Positions 11,013 through 21,649 of a DNA stretch of 64,000 nucleotides are shown piece after piece. The notes under the pieces are model-generated. The model was not told where the DNA came from and made no database searches. It was given only the letters and a program-made list of their open reading frames with translations. Source of the DNA: Micropterix aruncella (taxonomy: Eukaryota > Arthropoda > Insecta > Lepidoptera > Micropterigidae). The position numbers were made by a program, and so were the translations under genes. The stretch is from assembly GCA_944548615.1 (NCBI GenBank), contig OX155952.1:38312350-38376349 (forward strand), in the 5' to 3' direction. Each line of letters starts with the position of its first letter. Positions within the stretch are counted from its first letter, which is position 1.

Positions 11013-11132
11013 CTTGAATGCTGAGGGGGCCAGAATCTGTTTTGGCAACGGCCAGATTCGGATTCACAAGGCTCAAATTAGTCTAAAAGCGCTCGGAAAC
11101 CAAATGCCTCACGATTTGTCGTTATATTCCAA

Positions 11133-11636
11133 GAGCCAGCGACAACTAAATGCAAGTTTTGGAAAAGCCGATACATTCAGATCAGACAGTATTTAGGCCA
11201 TAGAATGCCGGGGTACAGTCAGCAGACCAGATTTCGCGCTGGCGTACTAGGAAAGGTGTATTTTTAATTTGTACCCCCAATGTGGTTTGCAATACATGAA
11301 AATTCATCATTAGACAGTAGATGCAATGAAGAACCCAAAACATATGGTCAGACTAATTTACTATCAAATGCGTGGCAGTTGAACGATGCATCATAGACCG
11401 ATGCGTGACATGTATGGAGATGCTGACGCCACGGGTTAGATTATGAAGCAAGTTCTTTATTGCATCCACTGTCTACTGATGAATTTTCAGCTTTTCGAAA
11501 ATAAATTGGGGGTACTAATTAAAATTACACTTTTCCTAGTACGCCAGCGCCAGGTGTCCCGAAATCTGGCCTGCTGACTGTGCCCGGCATTCTATGGCCA
11601 AAATACTCTCTGATCGCACTTTTTTGTCGCTGACTC
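11133..11636. repeat. Inverted-repeat (foldback) element
   Basis: Arms at about 11133-11320 and 11450-11636 are imperfect reverse complements. Matching stretches include GAGCCAGCGACAA with its complement, GGCCATAGAATGCCGGG, CTAGGAAAGTG-like sequence, and GAAAATTCATCATTAGACAGT with its partner near 11475-11492. It has no protein. It may be a MITE whose ends are blurred by indels. It directly abuts the target duplication of the Penelope-like insertion that follows. Confidence 0.65.
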
Positions 11637-11653
11637 CCTAACTATTAGAATTC

Positions 11654-12491
11654 ATATGATTAAAAACGAATTTACCGCGTGAATTTTGTAGCACTGGACG
11701 TTTCGGCGACGTTGCAGCCACCTTTGTCCAGGGTCGACTGAAAGAGCTGTCAATCCGTTGTTATACGCGGGTAGGCCGCATATCGGTGCCGCCACTGCGT
11801 AAATTATAACGATGGTGGAGGGGCGGGCTCGACAAGCGCGAATTTCGAAAGTCCGTCGTGCATACAACACTCACTGTATCATGTATCACGTCCTTGCGTT
11901 CGGCTTTTGGCGGTGAAAAAATTTTAAGAAGAGGGTTCCACGTAGAAGAGAGTTCGTAACAGTCGTCTCTATTGAAGTTGCGATCGGCGATCTGCGTACA
12001 TATATTAGATAGAGGAAGTAACCACTGGATGCAGTTTCAAAATCCCATTGTGCTATCCAAAGAACAATTCTACTTTCCTCGCATGATCCGGGAAGCCATT
12101 GAAATAAGAAGAACCCCGAACTTCAATAGAGACGACGGTTACAAACTCTCTCTACGTGGAACCCTTTTCTTAAAATGTTCCCACCGCCAAAAGCCGAACG
12201 CAAGGACGTGAGATAGGATACAGTGAGTGTTGTATGCACGACGGACTTTCGAAATTCGCACGCTCGTTGAGCACGCCCCCTCCCCCCTCACTACCACCGT
12301 TGTAATTTACGCAGTGGCGGCAGCGGTATGCGGCCTACCCGCGTAACAACGGATTGACAGCTCTTTCAGTCTACCCTGGACAACGGCGGCTGCAACGTCG
12401 CCGAAACGTCGGGTGCTACAAAATTCACGCGGTAAATTCGTTTTTTTATCTTATTTATAATGTCAAATAACCGCGATAGTCTCCGATTTCA
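11654..12491 (+). mobile_element. Foldback Penelope-like insertion with 11-bp TSD
   Basis: An 838-bp insertion is flanked by TATTAGAATTC (11643-11653 and 12492-12502). Arms at about 11658-11982 and 12118-12447 are imperfect reverse complements. They enclose a short centre that encodes part of a GIY-YIG endonuclease. The right arm continues into a 3' segment containing GCCGAAACGTCGGGTGCTAC. Penelope-like elements are known for such inverted, truncated end structures and variable-length target duplications. This copy is too short to encode a reverse transcriptase. Confidence 0.75.
11972..12211 (+). pseudogene. Penelope-type GIY-YIG endonuclease C-terminal fragment
   Basis: The frame reads QNPIVLSKEQFYFPRMIREA, then IEIRRTPNFNRDDGYKLS. 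The REAIEI...NFNRDDGYKLS signature is the end of the GIY-YIG domain carried by Penelope-like retroelements, with the conserved Glu and Asn. Only the last third is present and the catalytic GIY-YIG motif itself is missing. Downstream residues are read out of the inverted-repeat arm. It is not functional. Confidence 0.7.
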
Positions 12492-12502
12492 TATTAGAAT
12501 TC

Positions 12503-13040
12503 TCGCCCTATCTAAAATGTATCTATGTAGATAGGTATAGCCAAAAATAACAATACATAATTTATTTCCGCGACCAGCAATATTGACATCCGCTTATGCG
12601 TATAAGTTTTGTGTGTATAAGCGAAAGCGATTCGACTTCAGATTGCTTCCCGTGATTAAGAGGAAAGTTTAACTGCCGGCTCCACTTTGCCGAGACAACT
12701 TGGCGATTCCCGCAGGGGAATAAATAGGAAATCAAACGTTCAATAGAATCACTCCCATGTGGCTATTAAATGTAGCATCCGCAACTAACGCATTGAATGA
12801 ATGAAAGGCCTTAATGCCGCAACAGCGGCTTTGCGTCTATTCGATACAGTCAGCGCGGAGGCCACAAATAACGTAATCTCATAGGGCGATATAGACAGTG
12901 ATTCACGGGTCTTATATTTAAAAAACTAGTAGATATCATATCATTTCTCAAAATTTGTCGATAAAGCGACGTACATTGAGTCGATGGTCTGATTGGCTGT
13001 GTAAAATGCGCCATAACCAAAGATTTAATCGAATTTCCAT
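12503..13040. other. No feature recognised
   Basis: Mixed-composition sequence with no coding frame or known repeat recognised. A small inverted repeat lies near 12595-12632 (CGCTTATGCG / GTATAAGCG). Confidence 0.4.
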
Positions 13041-13085
13041 TAATTCATTTTTTTATTTATTTAATCTACACATTTCTATCTGCTA

Positions 13086-13358
13086 TTGATATTTCATAAA
13101 TTCAAACACTTACAGCCTATGGACCAACAAGTAAAACCTACTAGAAGTTCTGGGGCGGGGGAGTTTTTGGTACCGCGTGTGAGAACTTCATTCGCACAAA
13201 GATACTTTAAATACTTAGCTCCAAGGCTCTATAATAATATAGAAATTACGATACAAAATTTAGTTAACATGGTAGCATTTAAAAAAGCAATAAAAAAGTG
13301 CTCGATTGTTAAAGGACCACTCTACGATAAAACGGAATTTCACAGAATTTCTGATTAG
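13086..13358 (+). pseudogene. CR1-like LINE C-terminal fragment
   Basis: The frame contains VPRVRTSFAQRYFKYLAPRLYN followed by VAFKKAIKKC, the last segment of CR1-group polyproteins (compare RRKTSFGQRHYSFIAPRFYN at 20.6 kb). Only the C-terminal 90 or so codons remain. AT-rich sequence to about 13690 is probably its 3' UTR. Confidence 0.6.
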
Positions 13359-13927
13359 GTAAAATTAATAAATAAAAATCGAATACTTAGATTTTCTTTT
13401 TTTTTATAATTTATAAATATAATAGACGTATATGTGAGGTTTAAGACTAGAGGTATTCCAATTTAATTTATTTGTGTACATTTTGTGTATATTATTATTT
13501 TATATTTGTATGTATATTTATTTTAAATATGTATTTATTATTTTTATGTATTACTATATATTGGTGTTGGGTTTAATAATAATTTCTTACTGCTATATTT
13601 TAATTATTTTTTTTTGTTTGTTGGTATAACTCTTTGTGCTTGTGTATTAATATTATGCAAGAATGAATGTTTTGAACTTTGTACCAATAATAACATTGGT
13701 CAACACATTTTTTGTCCCTTTAACAAAAGAAATTTCACGCTGATTTCAGATATGTAATTAGTTTTTTTCTATCACGTCAGGTTTTTATGGAATTTATGGA
13801 GTTTTACTAAAATATGTATAAATTCATATTTTTTCGTGTCATTTCGAATGTCATTTTGACAGCTATTGCTGTCACTTTCTTAACCTGTCTATCTGAGCAC
13901 ATGTTTTCTTGTAAGTTTATGTAAATT

Positions 13928-15490
13928 GTGGTAGAAAACAATGTAAAAATGCCTCGAAAGTGCAAAAATAGTGCGGACAATTTCTGTTACACGTGCGGTG
14001 AGTTTACACCAATTTATCAAAGGAAAACCATGACTGTTTTGGAGAAACGAGCATATGAACTCTACTTTAAGTGCAATGTTGGTGACCAGGACAAGCCATG
14101 GGCTCCACACGTGAGTTGTGTACGATGTACAAGAACTGTCAGGGGGTTCACGTAAGGCTATGTTGTTTGCGATTCCGATGATTTGGAGAGAGCCAAAAAA
14201 TCACGTAACGGATTGCTACTTCTGCATAACAAACATTTTAAGATGTACAAAGAAAAAAAAGAAGCACATCACATACGCAAACAACGTCGAATCGGCTATA
14301 AGGCCTGTTCCACACGACGAATCATTGCCCATACCGAGACCTCCAGAAAATTTTCAATTAGAAACGAATCCATCAGAGGAGGATACTGAAAAGTCGAATT
14401 CTGAGTTCTCTGTGGAGGTGTCTACTTCTGCGAAGCCTCACTTGTTGAAACAAAATGATCTAAATGATCTAGTACGTGACCTGAATTTATCAAAACTGCA
14501 ATCAGAAATGTTGGATTCGCGCTTGTAGCAGTGGAATCTTCTCGAAAAAGGTACAAAAATCACGCACTTTAGAAACCGGCATCGTCTCTTGGTTCCATAT
14601 TATGTCATGGAAGACACTTTATGTTACTGTCAAGACATTGAAGGTCTGTTCGCAGCTCCTGGCTTGCAACATAACGCAGCAGATTGGCGACTTTTCATAG
14701 ACTCATCAAAAGTAAGTTTGAAAGCTGTTTCAATTCACAACGGAAATACTCAACCGTCCATTCCCCCTGGTCATGCTGCAAACATGAAAGAGAACTATGA
14801 CAACATGAAGCTGCTGTTAACAAAAATAAAATACGTAAAAGACGAATGGAAAATATGTGGTGATCTAAAAGTAATAGGGCTCCCACTAGGAATGCAAACG
14901 GGATACACAAAGTATTATTGTTTTCTGTGCGAGTGGGACAGCAGAGACAGGAAAAACCATTATACCAAGAAGGATTGGCCTACTAGAGAGCACCTTATAC
15001 CTGGCACGAAGAATGTTTACCATGTTCCCTTAGTAAAATCTGAGATATCTTACTTCCACCCTTACACATTAAATTGGGTTTGATGAAAAATTTTGTAAAA
15101 GGCTTGTCTAAGGATGGAAATGGCATTACTTACTTAAAAAAGTTTCCTAAGATCAGCGACGCAAAAATTAGAGAAGGAATATTCGTGGGACCACAATAAG
15201 GGAGAGCTAGCCGTTTGGTCGGCCTTCAAGAATGTTGTCGAGAACTTTCTTGGAAATCATACAAGTGAGGACTATATCAGCATTGCATCTGAAATGCTCA
15301 TGGCCTATAATAATATGGGATGTAACATGTCACTAAAAATACACTTTCTTCACTCTCACTTAAATTTTTTCCCGAAAATATGGGAGATGTCAGTGACGAG
15401 CACGGCGAACGATTTCACCAGGACATTGCGGCTATGGAGAAGCGATACCAAGGAAAGTGGAGCCATCTATGCTGGCTGACTATTATATGC
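13928..15490 (+). pseudogene. Transposase-like protein of a dispersed insect family, decayed
   Basis: Successive frames give CYTCGEFTP, VGDQDKPWAPHVSCVRC, AIPMIWREPKNHVTDCYFC, then after a stop DWRLFIDSSKVSLKAV, ICGDLKVIGLPLG, YYCFLCEWDSRDRKNHY, and later KIHFLHSHLNFFP and DEHGERFHQDIAAMEKRYQG. I recognise this as a multi-copy protein family in insect and other invertebrate genomes. It has two cysteine-rich N-terminal motifs and repeated Asp-containing blocks suggestive of a DDE transposase. I cannot name its superfamily. Frameshifts at about 14150 and 15090 and stops at 14528 and 15199 show decay. The C-terminus is replaced at about 15500 by another repeat. Confidence 0.55.
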
Positions 15491-15504
15491 AGCTCGCAAT
15501 ATGC

Positions 15505-15672
15505 TAAGTCAAATATCAGCATCCCTAGATACGGGCGTTCTTGCTCAGTTAGGTATGCGATGAGCCAACGGCTATGGGTTCAACTGGTTTTTCCTGCACG
15601 TTTTATTGTACTGTATAACGAATATCATAGCCATTCGTCTGTAAATCATGTTGTTTAAAATAAATAAAATAA
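15505..15672 (+). repeat. Solitary fragment of the 49-51 kb repeat, A-rich tail
   Basis: The stretch around 15514-15590 (TAGATACGGGCGTTCTTG, GCGATGAGCCAACGG) matches the segment repeated at about 50010, 50590 in the tandem array. It directly follows the broken transposase-like frame and ends in AAATAAATAAAATAAAAT, like an inserted retroposed copy. Confidence 0.6.
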
Positions 15673-15890
15673 AATATAAAAATTACAATGCATGTCTTAT
15701 TAATATTCGTATCATAAATTGATTCGCTCAAAACAAAAACTGACCGTGTGACTTTGGATCAAACTTTAGGGAAATCAAATAAAACCTATATAATACCTAT
15801 TCCAAAATATAGTATTAATATTACTGAACAAAATCATATGTATACAAGATGAAATAATTTTAAAATATTTGATATTTCATTACGATAGTA

Positions 15891-16270
15891 TTCGAGGCCG
15901 CTTGCGCGGTCCTCTCCCTTACGCAGCGGTGAATCGGTGTCTACTGAATCTATCGCGGACCACGGCAAGCTTTGCCAGGCTGTTCACTTGGTATCCGGTA
16001 GCCGAATGGTCGTTTCAAGAGCAGTTGCCATAAGATAAACAACTATCCCCGCTATATAGGAAACAAAGGAGTTTCCAGACTCCCCCGGCTGCACAATCCA
16101 TTGGCTGACGCCGCACGTCCAGGAGCGCCCAAAGAGTGATTCCTATGGGAAACTGGCCCGAAGGCCATAGTCCTACCCGGGCTCGCAATTTCTGCGTGGA
16201 GGCTGCCGAATGGGTGTTTACTCTTGAGTTTGGCCGACTCTAACACATGGGCTTAGTGGTCTAACTGCAA
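15891..16270 (+). mobile_element. Dispersed element, copy B (3' two thirds)
   Basis: Matches copy A from the TTCGAGGCCGCTTGCGCGG region to the end, with TCTATCGCGGACCACGG and GTCCTACCCGGGCTCGCA shared. The 5' third is missing. It is followed at once by a TTTA repeat belonging to the next, minus-strand LINE tail. Confidence 0.7.
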
Positions 16271-16274
16271 CAGG

Positions 16275-16843
16275 GCCTATTTTTATTTATTTATTTATTT
16301 AAGAATTAATTACTATGAAACATTGATTAGCTTATAAAAATAACAGGAACCGAATGGCAAAACCTTAACCTTTTGCTTATATGTTTCTGTCACCCAACTG
16401 GGAATAGCCCGTTCTAGGGTGGACAGAACTCTAATATTACAATTATGTTTGCTTGATTGCATGCAAATGTACAAGTTTTAGTAAGAAGCTAATAACACTA
16501 AATTGCCCTGACATGTGATATTCAAAATAAAAAAAATAAAAATAATAATAATAATAACAAAATATTAAAAGATAATATAATAAATAAAATGCAATTCCAT
16601 TATATAATCGACAATAAATGTAATATAAAGTTCGATAAAATAAAATAAATAAAGTTATATGTGAGAAAATAAAGAAACAGTCATTAATATTTATTAATAT
16701 AAAAATACCTACATAGTCTAAAAAGTATACTTCATTGTCAAAGTCAAATATTTTTTGGTAGTTAGTTCAATGTTAAAATATACTTAACATTTATGTTTAA
16801 AAATATGTTAATAATTTGTGCACCTAAGTTTTATTATACTATT
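16275..16843 (-). mobile_element. LINE 3' UTR fragment, (AAAT)n tail
   Basis: Begins (plus strand) with a TTTA microsatellite and contains CCCAACTGGG...CCGTTCTAGGGTGGACAG, which resembles the 3' UTR of the next element (about 16975-17010). No coding part is left. Confidence 0.55.
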
Positions 16844-17381
16844 TTATTTATTTATTTATTTAAAGCAATGCACATAATAAGCAACAAGCGTAACAAATTA
16901 CATTTAATATCTACACTTAAATAAAACCCACAGCAAGTTATGTCACGCTTATAGTGAAGATCGGTCCCATGTCGCCCAACTAAGTATGAACACTTGTTCT
17001 AGGGCAGACATATTAAACAAATACTAGTTTAAAAAGAAAATATAATCAAAAGAAAAAAAAAGTAGTTTAAACAAAAAGAAAAAAAGCGAAAATGGAAAAA
17101 AAACATTGAATTAAATAAAAATATGCATAAAAATAAAATATGTAATTATTATAAAATAAAACATTGAAGTAAATAGATAATTAAATACACATATCCTTCG
17201 GTTAATAATAAACTATATAATCATAACTTAAATTATAAATAAAATTTGTAATATTTGTAAGAAAAATAAAGTCACAATAAAATTATAATACCATTAATAG
17301 TAAAGTTTTTAAAAAAAAATTAAATAGTCACAAAGAAAAATTAAAATAATAGGAATAGTCACAAAGTGCAGCAAAACAAAG

Positions 17382-17931
17382 CTAGATAGTTGAGAGCTCT
17401 TGGTGTATTCGGTACCTTCCTGGCCCAAGCATCCACGAGACCAGTTGTTTCTTAAAAATTGGAATGCTCGGGCTAATCTTTATACCTGCAGGTAGGATGT
17501 TATATATCCTAGGCCCTAGATAAGTGAAATTTCTTTGGCCAAATGATGTACTCCTTCGGGTAACTGCAACGTAGTCACTATTGGCACGTCTTGTGTGTTT
17601 AGTTTGCTGGGATTTAATTTTTTCCTTAAGAACGATCCGACCTAAAATCATTTTCACATATAACATGCGCACTTCTAAAACATGCATTTCCTTAAATGTG
17701 AGATCTGATGCATACGTGAACGGTTTTCATAATATTATTTTGATCAAACCTTTTTGCGCGACAAGAAGTGGTTGAAGAACCGTTTTCGCACATCCTCCCC
17801 AACCAATAATGCCGTAGTATAAAATGGACTCACATAGCGCATAACATGTCAATTTAATAGTACGTCGGTCTAATATGTTGCGGAGATCCCTAAACACGTA
17901 GCCAAGTTGTCTAATTTTTGTGGATAAGTAA
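17382..17931 (-). pseudogene. C-terminal region of the CR1-like ORF2
   Basis: In a shifted frame the polypeptide continues as HIDYLSTKIRQLGYVFRDLR, ILYYGIIGWGGCAKTVLQPL, then (after a stop near 17737) KEMHVLEVRMLYVKMI and RRSTSFGQRNFTYLGPRIYN. The frameshift relative to the long upstream frame lies at about 17938-17960 in a GGTGG-rich run. This thumb-side region is shared by most LINE fragments in the window. Confidence 0.8.
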
Positions 17932-20343
17932 TCAATATGCCCAGACCACCCACCGTAGGTTGTTGTCGATTATGATTTCAAGATATTTAATAGAGTTTAC
18001 CCTTTCTACGTTCAAACATCGGCAGTTCAGCTTATTGTCACAGTCATGTATAAGCAGATGAAGATTTTCTGGTGCTTGTCCAGCTTTTGTAGCACTAAAT
18101 GCAACAAATTTGGTCTTGCCGATATTAAATGTAAGCAAAGCCTCATCTAACCAATCTTTTACCAATTCCATCTCGTGATTTGCCATTTGAAATACTTCAT
18201 GCCAATTACTGCCTTGAAAAGTAATTACTGTGTCGTCAGCATATGTGATAGTTTTATTTGTCACTAGATCGCATAGACTATTAATATAAACTAGAAACAG
18301 GATCGGTCCCAGAATACTGCCTTGTGGTACGCCATAATTTAAGTTTCTCAGATTGCTATTAACATTTTCAATGCACACATATTGTTTTCTGTCAGTAATG
18401 TAACTTCTGTCTAAGGTCTTGTTTTTCGCTCCTATATCCTGCAGTCGCTGTATTAGACCGTCATGTGGGACAGTGTCGAACGCCTTTGCTAGATCTAAAA
18501 AGACAGCTAAACATTTTTCACCTCTGTCTATACAAGATGACACCGTTTTTGTTAGCTCGGCCAAAGCATCTGATGTACCTAGGAACCCAAATTGGTTTTT
18601 AGAGAAAAAATCGTTCGAATTTAAATATTCTATTAGCCTTTTCTTTGTTACTTTTTCAAAAATTTTGGACAGTGTGTTAAGCAAGGAGATCGGTCGGTAG
18701 TTTTGAATGTTCGAATGATCACCGCCTTTGTAAATTGGAATTACTTTTGCACATTTCAGGCACTCTGGAAATATCCCTTGTTGGTAGCTAATATTGACTA
18801 GGTGACAAATGAACCCGATTATATAATCAATAGCACTTTTATATATAGAAACACTAATTCCGTCCATGCCCGAGGATGACGAATTTTTTAGTGAAGTTAT
18901 TATTGTTTTTACTTCTTCTTCAGTCGTTTGCGTCAGTTCGAAGCTAACTCCGTTAGAATCTAACTTAGTGGAGGCTAACTTCGTTTTTTTACCGTGGTCT
19001 GAAATTCCCTTGTTGAAGTTAAGTTTATTTTTGGCAAGTTCTAATCCTACCTTAGAAAAGTGACTATTTATGAAATTTGCCATTAGCATTGGATTATCTC
19101 TAGAAAAAGTTTCGCCTCCGGCCTTAATTTCCTTAATTGGTGCCTGCTTACCAGAATCCATGGACGTGGCCTCTTTGATTACAGCCCAAGTTTTTTTACA
19201 GTCGCCTTTAACTGCCTCTAGTTTATTTTTATAAAATCTTTCTTTAGTTGATTTAATGATTTTATTGCACATATTTCTATATTTGGCATATTTTTCCTTG
19301 AGAATTAAATTTTCTGGATTGCGTTTAGTTGCCGAGTGCAGCTTGTCCCTATTGTGCAAGCATCGTAGAAGACCGTCTGAAATCCATGGTTTAATTTTTT
19401 GGGATCTGTGAGGTATCCTAACATATTTATAGGATGTATTCTTTTCTATAATATGTGTTAGCGTTAGTGTAAAATAATCCACAGCTTTGTTTATTTCAGT
19501 CGCATCATATAAGAGATTCCAATCTACTTCGCTAATATTTCGACATATATCAGGTATGTTTATTATTTTCTTTTTACTTTGTAAATTGTTAGTTTTATTG
19601 TACGGAGTTTTACCGTGTAATTTTATGCATATGGGATAGTGGTCAGCTACAGCACTTTGATAAATCACCGAGGATACTTCTTTATTAGTTTGACACATGA
19701 AGTGATCAATACAGGAACTCATATTAGCAATTACCCTTGTAGGTTCGTTTATTTGAGAGCGCAGTCCATGTAGTAACATTAAATCCAGATAAGCATCTGC
19801 TTGCCTGTGTTTATTACCTGCGATGGAGATGTTTACATCGCCTCCTAAGATTAGATTTTGTTTAAAAGAGTTGTCTTGTAGAATCTGGTCAAGATGTTCA
19901 AGGAAGAGTGAGATGTTAGATGTAGACGGGCTTCTATAAAGTGCGATGAAACTAGTTGTGTTGTTTATATCGAATTGGAGGCAGTTAGCTCCTGGGATTG
20001 TTATTTCTTTTACGGATGTCTGACCTAACGTTTCCTTAAAGTATATCACAATACCATCATTCTGCAGGTAATTTACCTTACTTGTGGATGACACGTATCC
20101 CGGGATAGGTTTTACAAGTGGTGATTTTTTTAACCATGCTTCGGTCATGATGATAATATCAAAATTACAATTTAGGTCTTGGAGGGTAACTAAGAAGTTA
20201 TCGAAGTTTTTCGTTATGCTTCTAATATTAATGCATATTATTTTTAGAAATCCAGGACCACCCAAGATGGCTCGACAAACTTTCGGGTTGCTTCCGTTGT
20301 AGGTATGGAAAGAATCAGAAATAATTGAGTCTATTATGTCCAT
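17932..20343 (-). CDS. CR1-like endonuclease / reverse transcriptase
   Basis: An 803-codon frame. Residues 1-250 form an exonuclease-endonuclease-phosphatase-type nuclease: INIRS (38-42), MTEAWL (66-71), ILGGDVNIS (165-173), SCIDHF (210-215) and ADHYPI (233-238), where the family usually has SDH. The reverse transcriptase spans about 480-800: SGMDGIS, NYRPISLL (549-555), FLDLAKAFD (615-623), GVPQGSILGP (671-680) and YADD (701-704). All catalytic residues appear intact. The enzyme would nick genomic DNA and prime cDNA synthesis on it. The C-terminus is cut off by a frameshift after NLRW, so this copy is probably inactive but young. Confidence 0.85.
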   Translation of the reverse strand: MDIIDSIISDSFHTYNGSNPKVCRAILGGPGFLKIICINIRSITKNFDNFLVTLQDLNCNFDIIIMTEAWLKKSPLVKPIPGYVSSTSKVNYLQNDGIVIYFKETLGQTSVKEITIPGANCLQFDINNTTSFIALYRSPSTSNISLFLEHLDQILQDNSFKQNLILGGDVNISIAGNKHRQADAYLDLMLLHGLRSQINEPTRVIANMSSCIDHFMCQTNKEVSSVIYQSAVADHYPICIKLHGKTPYNKTNNLQSKKKIINIPDICRNISEVDWNLLYDATEINKAVDYFTLTLTHIIEKNTSYKYVRIPHRSQKIKPWISDGLLRCLHNRDKLHSATKRNPENLILKEKYAKYRNMCNKIIKSTKERFYKNKLEAVKGDCKKTWAVIKEATSMDSGKQAPIKEIKAGGETFSRDNPMLMANFINSHFSKVGLELAKNKLNFNKGISDHGKKTKLASTKLDSNGVSFELTQTTEEEVKTIITSLKNSSSSGMDGISVSIYKSAIDYIIGFICHLVNISYQQGIFPECLKCAKVIPIYKGGDHSNIQNYRPISLLNTLSKIFEKVTKKRLIEYLNSNDFFSKNQFGFLGTSDALAELTKTVSSCIDRGEKCLAVFLDLAKAFDTVPHDGLIQRLQDIGAKNKTLDRSYITDRKQYVCIENVNSNLRNLNYGVPQGSILGPILFLVYINSLCDLVTNKTITYADDTVITFQGSNWHEVFQMANHEMELVKDWLDEALLTFNIGKTKFVAFSATKAGQAPENLHLLIHDCDNKLNCRCLNVERVNSIKYLEIIIDNNLRWVVWAY

Positions 20344-20433
20344 AATTTTCGAAAAAAGGTTCTACCGTAGTGAAATTTCTTTTGTAAGGTTGCAGGATAC
20401 TTCTAGTTTGCGAAACAATATCAATGTGACAAT

Positions 20434-20922
20434 TTATGTAATGAATAAGATAGAAATGATGAGTATTAAAATTACTGTTATTATTTCTAACATTTGATGT
20501 ATGGCTAGTGTGTCATGATTCGATAACCATTTCTTTATTTTATTTTTGAATTCCCTAAATATCAAATTCATTTTTATTTCCATATTGATCAGATTGTAAA
20601 ATCTCGGCGCAATGAAAGAGTAATGTCTTTGTCCAAATGATGTTTTCCTTCTGGGTATTATTAAGCTATTTTCTAAAACTTGTCTCGTTGGTCGCCGGTT
20701 CTGAATTATTCCTAAATTTGAGTTACTGTCCAAAAATAACCTTAAGAGGGAAGTTTTTAGAATAAGTTGCCTACAATCAAGAACTTTAGCTTCCTTATAA
20801 AGTTCATTAGTGGAATGGCGATATGGTCTACGTAGAATAATTTTAAATATAAATTTCGGCGCAACTTGCAATGGCTCTAGCAGGGTTTTACCACATCCAC
20901 CCCATCCAATTATGCCGCCCAA
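20434..20922 (-). pseudogene. CR1-like LINE C-terminal fragment
   Basis: Reads IIGWGGCGKTLLEPLQVAPK, ELYKEAKVLDCRQL and RRKTSFGQRHYSFIAPRFYN, the same C-terminal blocks as the neighbouring element. Its sequence is different enough to be another family. It is truncated at both ends; no tail is seen on the 3' side where it meets the neighbouring LINE. Confidence 0.75.
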
Positions 20923-21180
20923 TTAGATCCCCCTTTTTTGTGTAGTCGTGTAAAAAGAGAAGTATAGCAACAGAGATAGGACGAAAATATTGGATTTGGA
21001 TACTGATATTCAATAACGTATTATTGCTGCTCAGTATATTAATCGTTCCTCCCATTCGTCACTGTATAGTTGGCATTTAAACGACAATATGCTATCTTTG
21101 AAACACTAATAAACGATCCTATAAACTGATTTATTGTGGCGTATGCTACTTTAATAGGCCGCAGTAAAAGCATAATTCAG
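20923..21180. other. No feature recognised
   Basis: Nothing supported on either strand. Confidence 0.4.
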
Positions 21181-21185
21181 AGGCG

Positions 21186-21292
21186 GTTAGTTCAGTGGGC
21201 GCGGGGAGGCGTCAGGCTTTACAGTTTTGGTCATTCAGTTTCAGCCGCTGGTTGCGGGATGGAAGGTTTAATACCCACGCGGGAGTGATTCT
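21186..21292 (+). other. tRNA-like / Pol III promoter-like sequence
   Basis: TTAGTTCAGTGG at about 21187-21198 fits a tRNA A box, GTCAGGCTTTACAG follows at anticodon-arm distance, and GGTTTAATACCCACGCGGG ends the unit like a weak B box and T arm. A stretch between them is longer than in a normal tRNA and the acceptor ends do not pair. It is either a decayed tRNA-derived SINE head or a tRNA relic, not a functional gene. Confidence 0.3.
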
Positions 21293-21649
21293 ATTGAACG
21301 GTTGATTGGCTCTTTATAACCTAGTGGTGATTTGAACCGACAATACGATGCCGTGCAAATTCGCTCTTTTACTAAGCCAAATACGTAGCACACCAAAATG
21401 ATCAGCAATTTAATACTTAGATAGAAGTTAGTACTACGATTCATGCTAATATTATTGATTATATACGATACTAGATTGCTCAATGGCATAGTTGGGCGAT
21501 TCCCACAAGAGTCGTATCGTGGTGTATACCTATTCTATCCTACCTATTTTTTCCTGAGCACCAAGTAAATAGGAAATCAAATCCTTTTGTATTTTATGGC
21601 AGTCAGATATTCAGAATTTGATTATAAATTTTAATATTTATTTGTCCCT

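Larger units (their letters stand above)
16848..20400 (-). mobile_element. CR1-like LINE, nearly complete ORF2
   Basis: Minus-strand element with an (AAAT)n tail at 16848-16864, a 3' UTR rich in A/T, a C-terminal coding part with frameshifts (17382-17931) and an 803-codon open frame (17932-20343). It is the best-preserved retrotransposon in the window. The 5' end lies shortly beyond 20343; another truncated LINE of the same orientation follows at 20434. Confidence 0.85.
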
